The position numbers and the translations under genes are program-made. Source: Solirubrobacterales bacterium (GTDB lineage Bacteria > Actinomycetota > Thermoleophilia > Solirubrobacterales > 70-9). From it: a stretch of 64,000 bases of DNA. The notes below the pieces were generated by a model. The model was not told where the DNA came from. It saw only the letters and a program-made list of their open reading frames with translations, and did no database searches. The stretch spans positions 124,001 through 188,000 of the forward strand of contig JADJRQ010000002.1 of assembly GCA_016712175.1 (NCBI GenBank), given 5' to 3'. This document shows positions 9,189-17,995 of this stretch, piece after piece; the stretch's first letter is position 1, and the number at the start of each line of letters is the position of its first letter.

Positions 9189-11035
9189 AGGTTCGGGACC
9201 TCGGTCACCTCAGGGCCATCCGAGACCACGATCACCCGGCAGGGGCGCTCCCGCAGGACCGTTTCAAGGGTCTTCCCGTAGAGCGGCGAGCCACCCCGGA
9301 AGTGAAGCCCGACGACCAGGGCTGCCGCCTTGATCGCCTTCGCCTGCCGGGCCAGTGCATAACCCTCCTGCCCGGGGCGAACCCGCTCGACCTTGCCGCT
9401 GACCCGGGTGCCGGCAACCAGCTTGGCGCGCTCGATCTTGCTCTGGGCCGCCTTTTCTTCTTCCGCATCGCACCCTCGAGCGGCAGATCCCTGGGCACGG
9501 TGAGCAGGGCGGCGATGTGGATGCCCGCGCCGGCGGTCCGAAGCCAGGCTTGCGGCCGTTGCCATCATTTCCTCGGAGAACGGCTCGTCGGCCGGAAAAG
9601 CGATCATGACACTCTTGTACTCGAGTTCTTCGACGCCGAAAGGGCAGCTGATGGTGCCGTCTGTACAGGTAGTAGATCGCCATACCAACGATCAGCCAGC
9701 CGATCCCGACGGCGAGTGTCACCGGATTGAGCGCCATCACGACCAGCCAAGCGGCGAAGGTTCCGATACCGCCGAGCACCGCGGAGAATGGAACCGAGGC
9801 CCCGAAAGCCCTGAAGTTGAGCTTCGGCATCCATTGCCGTTCCTTGTCCGGGTACTTGCGTCTGAGCTGGATCACCGCCGCGTGCGCGATCGTGAAAGAG
9901 AGCATCGCTCCAAACGAGTACATCGTCGCCAGGAACTTCGCCTGGCCCGGGATCAGGGTGATGATCGCGAGTATGGCGAAGAGATGATCGCGATGTAAGG
10001 CGTCCGGTAGGTCAGGTGGATCTGCCGCACCACCTCCGGCAGCTGCCGGTACTGCCCCATCGAATAGCTAAGTCTGGAGACGCCGATCAGGCCGGCGTTG
10101 GTGGCGATGATCAGGATGACGGCCGCGAGCACACCGACGTAGACCCTCAGGATGTCAGTCAGGCTCTGTCCGAGGCCAAGGTTCTCCACGATTCCGAGGA
10201 TCGGGTCATCGGCGAACGTCGTCCCCAGTTCGGTTACGTAGTTGCCGGCCGCGTCCTGGAACACGGGCATCGCCGAGAGCGCGACGATCGGGATCAACAG
10301 GTAGAGCGCCATCACGGCGACGACCACCAGCGCCACTCCCTGTGGCACCGACTTGGCGGCGTCACGAGCCTCCTCGGACATGTTCGAGATCGTCTCGATT
10401 CCGGTGTAGGCGATCATGCCAACCGCGATTCCGAGGGCGAAGTCGGGCCAACTCGGCGCGACACCGAGATGGACGTTCGAAACCAGGATGTCGGGATCGA
10501 GCACAAGGAATATCCCGATGCCGACCAGAATGATCTGGGTGGCAAGGTCGGCCACGGCGAGGATGATGTTGAGCTTTGCCGACTCCTGACCGCCACGGAT
10601 GTTCAGCCAGGCAAGACAGATGATCAGGAACGCGCCGCCGATCACGTCTCCCGGCGAATGGCCGAGGGCCGGCCAGAAGACCGCCAGGTAATGCGGCACG
10701 AAGTAGGCCGAGATCGCGACCGTGATCGTGTAGTTCAGCATCTGCCCCCAGGCCGCGACGAAGCTGACGACTTCATTGAATGCATGGCGGGCGAAACTCG
10801 ACGAACCTCCGGCCTCCGGATACATGACCGTGGCCTCGGCGTAGGTCGCTGCCGTACAGACGAAAATCACTCCGGCGATGAGGAAAGCCAGCGGCGTCAG
10901 GCCGAGTGCGAACGCAGCCGTGACACCCAGGGCGTAGTAGATCGACGACCCTACGTTTCCGTAGCCCGCCGAGAAAAGAGCACCTGCCCCGTAGACGCGG
11001 CTGAGGCTCTGATCGCGTGGTATTCGCTCAGCCAA
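9185..11035 (-). pseudogene. APC-family permease with C-terminal universal stress protein domain, several frameshifts
   Basis: 11035 to about 9990 is one continuous frame: an APC-fold transporter with the substrate-site-like helix 1 motif SAGYGNVGSSIYYALGV, a YPEAGGSSSFARHAFNE loop and about nine helices. The frame then shifts near 9985 (continuing LFAILAIITLIPGQAKF, MYSFGAMLSFTIAH) and near 9660 into a USP-like domain (KSVMIAFPADEPFSEEMM). It shifts twice more near 9540 and 9480 before the C-terminus CRVIVVSDGPEVTEVPNL. The reconstructed length of about 617 residues matches permease-USP fusions. It is the first gene of a cluster with a second permease-USP and two KTN modules, pointing to cation or amino-acid transport with nucleotide control; substrate unknown. 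Confidence 0.72.
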
Positions 11036-11142
11036 GGCGGCCCGATGAATTACGCAATTGCACGGCGGCGACTCTACTCCGCCCGACCGCTTGAAGCGGC
11101 GGCGTCATCCGCCCGGCGGTCAGTAACCGCCGGTCCGGATGC

Positions 11143-11652
11143 TCAGGAAGTTCCCCACGCCCACTGAAGAGCCAGTGAAACACTGTCCTCAGTCGCCTCT
11201 TCGACCTTGAATGCGACCGGCATCGCCGCCTTCATCTGGGTGACCAGGTCGGTGCCGGGATCGACATCCAGAGTGAACCGGGCCCAGTCTCCTTCGCGTT
11301 TTACGACTTTCACCTGACGTACGCCGGGAAGGCCACGGAGGGTGGTCTCGGCAACCGCGGCCATCGCCAGCTCCGGCAATGGCGAAACCGTGACCGTCAT
11401 TTCAAGACCGTCATCGACTTCTTCCGGTTGCGGGGCCGGTTCGGTAGTGGGTTTCACGACCGGCGCAGTCGGCTGCGGCGGACTGAGCGACTCGACCGCC
11501 GCCATCAGCGAGGCCACCTGGGAGCTGAGGGCTTTGAGCTCACGGCTGATTTCGGCCGCCGAATTCCTCAGACCCTCCACCTGCTCCTGGGACATCGCGG
11601 GACCTTCCTCATCCTCCGACACGCTTGGTACCTCCTCCGGACTGACGCTCAT
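11143..11652 (-). CDS. Coiled-coil protein with uncharacterised C-terminal alpha/beta domain (paralogue of 20458-20967)
   Basis: A 169-residue protein without signal peptide. Residues 1-20 are acidic, 22-55 are helical with heptad-like spacing (VEGLRNSAAEISRELKALSS), then a Pro/Thr linker and a domain of about 80 residues from MTVTVSPLPELAMAAV to SVSLALQW. That domain aligns by eye with the C-terminal domain of the gene at 20458-20967: V.V..PL..L.MA.., GV near the middle, ..GD.A....VD.G..L, then the shared PVAF.V and S..(L/I)AL. The predicted order is beta-alpha-beta-beta-alpha-beta. It is the last gene of the minus-strand surface locus, 54 nt after the exported protein. Function unknown. Confidence 0.7.
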   Translation of the reverse strand: MSVSPEEVPSVSEDEEGPAMSQEQVEGLRNSAAEISRELKALSSQVASLMAAVESLSPPQPTAPVVKPTTEPAPQPEEVDDGLEMTVTVSPLPELAMAAVAETTLRGLPGVRQVKVVKREGDWARFTLDVDPGTDLVTQMKAAMPVAFKVEEATEDSVSLALQWAWGTS

Positions 11653-11705
11653 CTAAGGACATACTAGTTGAGCCACGGGTGCCCGGAAGGGACCGGCCGA
11701 AAGGA

Positions 11706-13295
11706 TCAGGGCGAATAGATCTGTGCGGAGACGACGCACCAATTCTCGTCCGGGTTCGGATCGTTCACCTTCCAGCGTGACGAAACGAGAATCCGTTCAC
11801 CGGTGTTGAGCTGGAGGAAGAGCATTCCGTTATTCGGCAGTTTCGATGCCAGCGGCCCGGTCTTCTGGGTCACTGCGAAATCATCAGAACCTTCGCGAGT
11901 GGTTATCTTGCCGCCAGTCGGATTGTCGATCGTCAGTCGCCTGTCGCCGGTCGGTCCGGCTTCGCAGACCACCTGGACGTTGCCGAGACCAGGGACATTC
12001 ACGGTGCTTGAAGCGTTCTTCTCAGTGGCGTTCAGCTCACGTCGCCAGACGATCTGTGCCGAGCGCGCAACCGGCTTGGTCTCAAGGTCGGTCTCGGTGC
12101 GGAAGGTCGCATTGACGTGACAGCGGGCTTTCTTCGAATCACTGAAGTCCCACTCCCAGTCCATATCGAGGGAGGTCGGCGGCGCGAGACTGGTGCCGCC
12201 GGGCCCCTCGATCGGACCGCGGTCGGAAATGATTCCCTGGAAGGCGCCGGTCGAGTACTTCTCGGGCGGACCGAACTTGTTCAGACCTTCGCGGAAATCG
12301 GGGCCGGTGCCGCGGGCGTATTTCGCCTCCCGCAGCGCCTTTTCACTGTAGGTGCCCCAGTTCTTGTAAGTCCAGTTCATCATGGCCGCTTCGCGTCCGC
12401 CGTTCGAGGGGTAGAAGCGAATCCACTGCTGGTTTTCGTTGCATACGATCTCGCCGTAGCCGATTCCGGGCGCGATGAAGCCCCCGGTCGAGCGTCCCGC
12501 GGACGAGCCGCCGCTCCAGTCGATCGTGACCTTCTGGATCTGCTCTCCGGTTGTGGTGATTGGCTTGGCGCCACCGCCACCGCTGGTGAAGCGAAACTTC
12601 TGGACCGACTTCCGATAGGCACTCTTGTCCAGCTCCTGACCGTAAAGGCGGACCCGATACTCGCCGGGAGCCAGGACGCCGGCGATCGGCAGCTCGGCGA
12701 CGATCTGCTTGCCCTCGTGGTTGGCGATGACCTGCTGGGCGACCGTGGCACCCTTCGAGTTCAGGAGGGTCACGGTGACCCGGCCGATCGCGGCACGGCG
12801 AATCGGCATCAGCGTGAACCTCACGTTGCCGGCGTTGTCACGAACCTTGGTGCTGTAAGGCAAGGCCCTGAGGCGAAGTGACGGTGTCTTGAAACGCCAG
12901 TTGGAACTCCTGGTGCGGCGCTTCTTGCACCCACTCCTGCGACCGGTGACCTTGATCCGGTACTTGCCACGATCGATGGAACGAATCCGCTTGAGGCGGA
13001 CGATCGAGGTGCGGCCGCCGGCGAGACGACCCGTGATCTTGCCCTTGAGGTAGACCTTGCCGCGGCGAACAACCTTGACTCGAGCCGAGTGGACCTTGCC
13101 GTTTTTCCTGACGTAGACCCAGGCCTGCGCCTTTTCGAGCAGCGCAGTCGGATCATGCGAACTCACCTTGACCGAAAGTGGAAGCCGCTTGCACTTGTTT
13201 CCTGCCGTAGCGGGCGCAGCAAACACCGCGACGCCCAGAAAGATGGCGACCATGGCTGAAACAGTGAGGGAGAATGTACGAGGCACGCTAAGCAT
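11706..13295 (-). CDS. Exported protein of unknown function with basic, beta-rich N-terminal region
   Basis: The ATG at 13293-13295 is preceded by AGGGGG about 10 nt upstream and opens a signal peptide (LSVPRTFSLTVSAMVAIFLGVAVFAAPATAG). An in-frame ATG ten codons earlier is less likely. Residues about 30-150 are unusually Lys/Arg-rich with alternating hydrophobics, resembling Ig-like beta domains. A Gly-rich break (TSGGGGAKP) separates a C-terminal domain with Trp/Tyr-rich strands and at least four cysteines (IVCNEN, ARCHVN, VVCEAG, NWCVVS). Length 529 residues. It follows the PstS-like gene by 50 nt on the same strand, so it may share the transcript. No family recognised. Confidence 0.7.
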   Translation of the reverse strand: MLSVPRTFSLTVSAMVAIFLGVAVFAAPATAGNKCKRLPLSVKVSSHDPTALLEKAQAWVYVRKNGKVHSARVKVVRRGKVYLKGKITGRLAGGRTSIVRLKRIRSIDRGKYRIKVTGRRSGCKKRRTRSSNWRFKTPSLRLRALPYSTKVRDNAGNVRFTLMPIRRAAIGRVTVTLLNSKGATVAQQVIANHEGKQIVAELPIAGVLAPGEYRVRLYGQELDKSAYRKSVQKFRFTSGGGGAKPITTTGEQIQKVTIDWSGGSSAGRSTGGFIAPGIGYGEIVCNENQQWIRFYPSNGGREAAMMNWTYKNWGTYSEKALREAKYARGTGPDFREGLNKFGPPEKYSTGAFQGIISDRGPIEGPGGTSLAPPTSLDMDWEWDFSDSKKARCHVNATFRTETDLETKPVARSAQIVWRRELNATEKNASSTVNVPGLGNVQVVCEAGPTGDRRLTIDNPTGGKITTREGSDDFAVTQKTGPLASKLPNNGMLFLQLNTGERILVSSRWKVNDPNPDENWCVVSAQIYSP

Positions 13296-13345
13296 GATGA
13301 CAGTACCCCCTAAACCGCCAATCAATGCGAAAGTAGCGGAGGAGC

Positions 13346-14764
13346 TTACTCGCCCTGATTCTGCTGGCTGTTCTTCTTCTTGGCCGACGATCCGGAAACG
13401 TCGTAGAAGATGATGTCAGGCTGCTGCGTACCGTCGAGCCAGGACTGCTGCGTGTCACGAACTTCGTCCGGCAGCGGCACCAGTGCGGCTGCTACCGCGT
13501 CTTTCTGCGCGTTGGCGAGGGCCGACGTGAGGAAATCGTTGATGTCCGAGTCATTCATGTTCTTCAGATTCACCGTGAGCAGAAGCTGGCGTGACAGCGG
13601 ATAGGTCGCGTTGGTGACAGTGGCCTGCGACGGGAAGATGCATTCCGGCTTGCGGAAGTCGTTACTGGAGCTGACTTCCATCGGCCGCAGCTGTTCTTCG
13701 AAGGCTTCGTAGTAGGAGAAGCGGAAGAGGCCCATGGTTCCACGGACTGAATCGTTCCGGCGAAGCGCGTCGCGGTTGGCCTTTACGTAGCGGCGCGACT
13801 CCTTGGTATCGGCCTTGAGACTCTTGAGGTTCTGCCTGGCCTGGTCGAGGATGCGCTGGTCACGCGCCCTGTCCTTGGCGTTCCGCTTGTCGCGGATGCC
13901 CTTGGCCTTCTCATCCTTGGCATCCTTGACGGCCTGCTCCGCGTCGGCGATCGATGCGATTATCTGCTTGAGCACCTTCTGTGAAGGAGCGAACTCCTGA
14001 GCCGCGAGGAAATCCCGGTTGGTGCCGACCACGGCGCGCCGTACGCCGGCGTCGGTCGGGTACGCCTCGTAGTCGCCGCGGACCGAAAGCAGGGTCGGTT
14101 CGTCGTCGCCGAGTACATACTGGCCGAAGAAGCCGAATACGTTGGAAGCTTCGTCGGGCCCGGCAACCTGCATGCGGGGTGCGCTCGCGTCAAGCGTGAC
14201 GTCGTGGTCATAGCCGACCTGGGACCAGCTGTTGATTCCCGATCCGGCCTGGAAGATGTTTCGGACCTCGTCGAAGCTGAGGCAGTCGACACCGACATCA
14301 GTTTCGTTCTTGATCGCAAGCACGGCGGCGTCGGAAGCCACCTGGAACTGGACCGGCTGGATGCCCCGGTTGATGCATTTGCGGTATTCGTTCGGGGAAA
14401 TTGGCCGGGCCGAGTCGACGAGGTCGGTGTTGCCGGCGCAGAAAGCGGCGAAGGCCGCCTGTTCGTTGCCGCCCGTTTCGTTCACGGATGCAGTTCCGCC
14501 CTGGCGCTCGTAGCTGCCGATCAGGCGCTGGGTGAGCGATCCCTGAGCCTGGCCGGCGATCCGGATGGTGCCTTCGTTCCGAGGGGTTGCACGGTTCTGG
14601 GTCTGGGCCTTCTTGCCCTGGGTCGGCTCCTTGAACGGCGCAGAACTGCCTTCGACACCGGCGCTGTCCGGGGCCTCGTTCGTATCGACACCACAGCCGG
14701 CGACAACTACCAGCAGGACGAGGCTGGCGACCAGGGGCACGGTTTTGCGCTTGAGTGAGCTCAT
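13346..14764 (-). CDS. PstS-like periplasmic-binding-protein lipoprotein with charged coiled-coil insertion
   Basis: A lipobox VVVAGCG (Cys 24) is followed by a linker and a type II periplasmic-binding fold similar to phosphate-binding PstS: GTIRIAGQAQGS, FAAFCAGNTDLVDSARPIS, DAAVLAIKNETD. Residues about 258-336 are a highly charged Lys/Asp/Arg helix (EQAVKDAKDEKAKGIRDK...) with no counterpart in normal PstS, after which the binding-protein fold resumes (GTMGLFRFSYYEAF). No pstC, pstA or pstB lies nearby, so phosphate import is doubtful. The start ATG overlaps the TGA of the upstream lipoprotein gene (TGATG). It is more likely a ligand sensor or assembly factor of the surface locus. Confidence 0.8.
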   Translation of the reverse strand: MSSLKRKTVPLVASLVLLVVVAGCGVDTNEAPDSAGVEGSSAPFKEPTQGKKAQTQNRATPRNEGTIRIAGQAQGSLTQRLIGSYERQGGTASVNETGGNEQAAFAAFCAGNTDLVDSARPISPNEYRKCINRGIQPVQFQVASDAAVLAIKNETDVGVDCLSFDEVRNIFQAGSGINSWSQVGYDHDVTLDASAPRMQVAGPDEASNVFGFFGQYVLGDDEPTLLSVRGDYEAYPTDAGVRRAVVGTNRDFLAAQEFAPSQKVLKQIIASIADAEQAVKDAKDEKAKGIRDKRNAKDRARDQRILDQARQNLKSLKADTKESRRYVKANRDALRRNDSVRGTMGLFRFSYYEAFEEQLRPMEVSSSNDFRKPECIFPSQATVTNATYPLSRQLLLTVNLKNMNDSDINDFLTSALANAQKDAVAAALVPLPDEVRDTQQSWLDGTQQPDIIFYDVSGSSAKKKNSQQNQGE

Positions 14765-16042
14765 CAACCCTGTCCATCCGCCGGGGCGTTGCCGGAGGTC
14801 TCGTTTATCGAAGAGCCGGCCGGCCCTTCGAGCGCGACGTCGCCGAGTGGCGGGTCCTGGAAGAGCTCCGGAAGGTCGATGACTTCGAAATCGTCAAGGG
14901 TCAGCCAGCTGAGCTCGGGTCCTTCGATAATCGAACGTGAAGTGCCGCGGGGCGCGTAAAGCGTGGGTACGGCCGCACGATCGACCACGATCGCGCCGTA
15001 CTTCCGGAGCGCCACGAGAATAGATTCGGCCGAGCGGCGGTTGGCGCCCTTGAGTCGCACGTCAGGTTTGCCGTCCCGGTTGTTGTCGGCCAGGTTCCGG
15101 TCTTCTGCGGTCACCCTTGCCGACGCCGTCCGTGACCGAGGCCGGCTGGACAAAGTTCCGGCGGGCAAGTCCGGGCACAGCGATCGCGAGGGCGTGGTTG
15201 ATCCGGCCCTGCGAGGCTTCTCCCGAGCCGATGACACCTGCAAAGAGGGGCAACCCTGAACCTCGGGCGCCAGGGGCGCGCAGGGGGTCTTTGATAATTG
15301 GCTTACTGAACCCGGGGCCATCAAGCGTCCAGGCTTTCGAGTACTGGAAGGAAATCGAGTTGTCACTCTGGCGCCGGGCACGCCAGAAGTCGTATCCCAT
15401 GCCGGCCTCGGTGTCGATGACGCTTAGCCACCCGTCGTAGCGCGGGTCCGGAGTTGTATTCGCCGGGATTGAAATCTCTTTGGGGACTGGCGGGTTCGAC
15501 GCTCCGCACTGCGACTGGCGGCAGACGAACTTTGTGATCTCGGAACCGTCCCCCCCCGCCTCGACGACCAGCGGAGCCCAGGCTTCGGTGTTTACGTAGA
15601 GGCCCTTGGTGACCCGCCGGATGATCGTTTGGGTGCCATCCTTGCCCTTGACCTCACGCACTGCCTTGCGTTCGGTGGCAAGATCGAGCATGCGGTTTGA
15701 GTCGGGATCGATCGCCAGGCCAGCCACTTCGGTGTTCCAGGGGCTGTTCGAGGCAAAGAAGCGGCCACCGGCGACACCTTCGGAACTGTTCGAATTATCG
15801 ACCGTCGACGAATTCTGGGTCAGGCCGGATCCGGTGCTCGAACTCGAAGAATCAGGGTTGGCATTCGGATCACTCTGAGCATTGCTCTTGGTGTCACTCT
15901 TGCTGCTCTTTTTCGAGTTGTTCGAGTTGTTCGAGTTGTTGCTGTCGCCACCATCGTCACCACAAGCGGCGAGCGCGACTGAAAGCACAGCGATCAGAGC
16001 GAAGACAATCAGCCAGCGGCTTGATCCGAACCGTTCCATCAT
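14764..16042 (-). CDS. Lipoprotein of the actinobacterial 'SPWN...HALAIA' family, frameshifted
   Basis: The signal peptide has a lipobox (VALAACGDD, Cys 27), then an Asn/Ser/Lys-rich linker with a 9-bp repeat. The folded part starts FASNSPWNTEV and contains GYDFWRARRQ, ARGSGLPLFAGVI and RINHALAIAVPG. I recall this motif set from otherwise unnamed exported actinobacterial proteins. An extra G in the GGG run at 15114-15116 breaks the frame; removing it continues VTAEDRNLADNNRDGKPDVR and LVALRKYGAIVVD to the stop at 14764. The reconstructed protein is about 426 residues. DNNRDGKPD resembles a calcium-binding loop. Its ATG overlaps the stop of the upstream membrane gene. Enzymatic role unknown; a carbohydrate-active function is possible. 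Confidence 0.75.
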
Positions 16043-17995
16043 TCGCCTTCCAGTGCGGGCTTCGAGGAACCTCCGCTGCTCGAAGGCGTACCCGTCGAGT
16101 TGCTAGGTGTGGTGCTGGAACCAGCGCCAGAGGAATCCGTCGTGGTGCCCTGGGTGGCTGAAGTCGATTCGGCCGGGGTGTTGCCTTCCGGCGTCGGTGG
16201 CCTGGTGGGCGTAAACGGGCGCGGAGTGCTCTGCGGCTGGTTCTGATCAGCCCCTCCACCCTGCTTGTCAGCCGGATTCGCGGGTTTGGTCGGTGCGACC
16301 TCGACCAGGACGTACCGTTCGGTCCTGAAGATCGGAGTCAGCCCGGCTTCGCCGCCGGCAACTGCCTGCGGAAACTTCTTGCGGAGCTGATCGCCGGCGC
16401 GGCTGATCGTGATCAGCATGTAGCCGACCTTGCCGAAGGGACTGTCGCGGGCGGCTTCCCAATCGCCTTCGCCCTTGTCGGCGCGGTCGAAGAAGAGCTT
16501 GGGACGGCCGCTGGTGATAATCGGGCCGTAACTGAAGTTTTCGTCGACGAGGATCGAGTCTTCGACCTGTGGCAGCTTTGTGTTGATGTACTCGGCCATG
16601 CTGATTTCCGGGTCGATGCCGACGGTATAGCCGCCGACAGACGAAGTGCCTTCCTGTGAGTCCTGGTCCTCGACCCAGCGGGTGAACGCCTGCGCCTGGT
16701 CCTGATACTCATAGTTTTTCATCGCATCCCAGCCGAGTGGAATCGCCGCAACCCAGGCCGATCACCATGATTATTCCGACACCCGCCCTCCAGGCCGGCT
16801 CGGCGGCATAAACGTAAGCGGCCCCGGCCAGCGCCAGCAACGCGAGGGGCAGGCCCACGGAAAGCGTCATCAGATCGGCCTGATCTGCCACGAGGGTCCG
16901 CGAAAACGGCACCGCGAGCGCAAGCAGGATCAGGACGAGGAAACCCCAGGACAGCCCGTCGCGCACGAGGATCCCCGCCAGAACCAGCAGGATCACGGTG
17001 GCAAAGCCGAGCGGAGCGACGCCGAGTACGACGTTGAACAGATCACCGAGAGCATTCAGCGGGCTCGTCGTAACTGCCTGCAGAACTCCGGTCGTATTGA
17101 CCTGAATCAGGCCGGACTGCGCGGTAAGCCAGCCGAAGGGGCTCTTCAGGATGATCGCGTTCAAGAGGACCCAGACCAGCAGGGAGTAGACGATCGGGGT
17201 GAGGAAGAGGATCAGAGACGACCGGCGCCGGTCCTCGGTGTCGTTGTTGCTGGAGCCGATCGACATGACCGCAACCGCAAGCCCGACCGCCCAGAGGGCG
17301 TAGCCGTAGTCGACCATAATCGCCAGGCCGATCGCCAGGCCACCCGCCACCAGGTGGCGGGTTTCGTCGGTCAGTTGCCAGGAGATGACCGCCAGCAGGG
17401 CGACCGCTGCGAGGACCATGCCGAGCACGGTGGCCTCACCGTTGGCGGCATAAAAGACGAACATCGGGTTGAGTCCGAACAGCAACAGCATCAGTATCCG
17501 GAAGACCCCGGGCACCTCGCAACGGCGGAGAATCGAGTTGACCATCGCCATCAACATGCCGGCCGCCAGAGCGGTCAACACCGGGATCGCGGTCAGTGAA
17601 GTCGCGAGCGGCTTGATCAGCGCCAGCGGCATGTAGGCGATGGCTCCGAGAGGTGCGGCGGAGAGCGTGATGGCGGCCAGCTTGGGCGGGGAGTTCCACC
17701 AGGCCATGTACGCCTCGTTCAGGCGGTGGAGTGAATCGAAGTTGACGATGCGGCCGTCGGTCAACATGAAGTAGCCGATGACGCCGTACACCACGGCGAA
17801 GAAAAACGCGACGATCAGGCCTTCGCCGCTGGCCCGCGGAGCACCGCGGCGTTCGCGCGGTTCGTCGTAGACGATGACCGGATCGTCAGGGTCGGCTCCG
17901 GCGAATTCGCGGCGCGCCCGGGCGAGCTCTTCGGCGCGGTGGGGCTCGTCGAGTTCGGATGCGGGCACGGTTGTTGTCGCTGCGCGTTCGGCCAT
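16039..17995 (-). CDS. Polytopic membrane protein, GT-C-like, with Pro/Ser/Thr-rich extracytoplasmic tail; frameshifted
   Basis: The N-terminal 60 residues are charged and cytoplasmic. About ten hydrophobic helices follow up to residue 415, with a conserved-looking segment NFDSLHRLNEAYMAWW after helix 1 that recalls the acidic first loop of GT-C glycosyltransferases. The frame ends at a TGA inside GLGCGDST. Removing one G from the GGG at about 16754-16756 continues LVAAIPLGWDAMKNYEYQDQ into a soluble domain of about 140 residues (FRTERYVLVEVAPTKP) and a low-complexity tail. Reconstructed length about 652. It starts in a TGATG overlap with the glycosyltransferase. Likely acts with it in exporting or adding a surface glycan; direct evidence is lacking. 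Confidence 0.72.

Noticed and set aside
15900..15945. Microsatellite-like 9-bp repeat (GTTGTTCGA type)
   Set aside because: It encodes the Asn/Ser linker of the SPWN lipoprotein, so it is low-complexity coding DNA and not a separate element.
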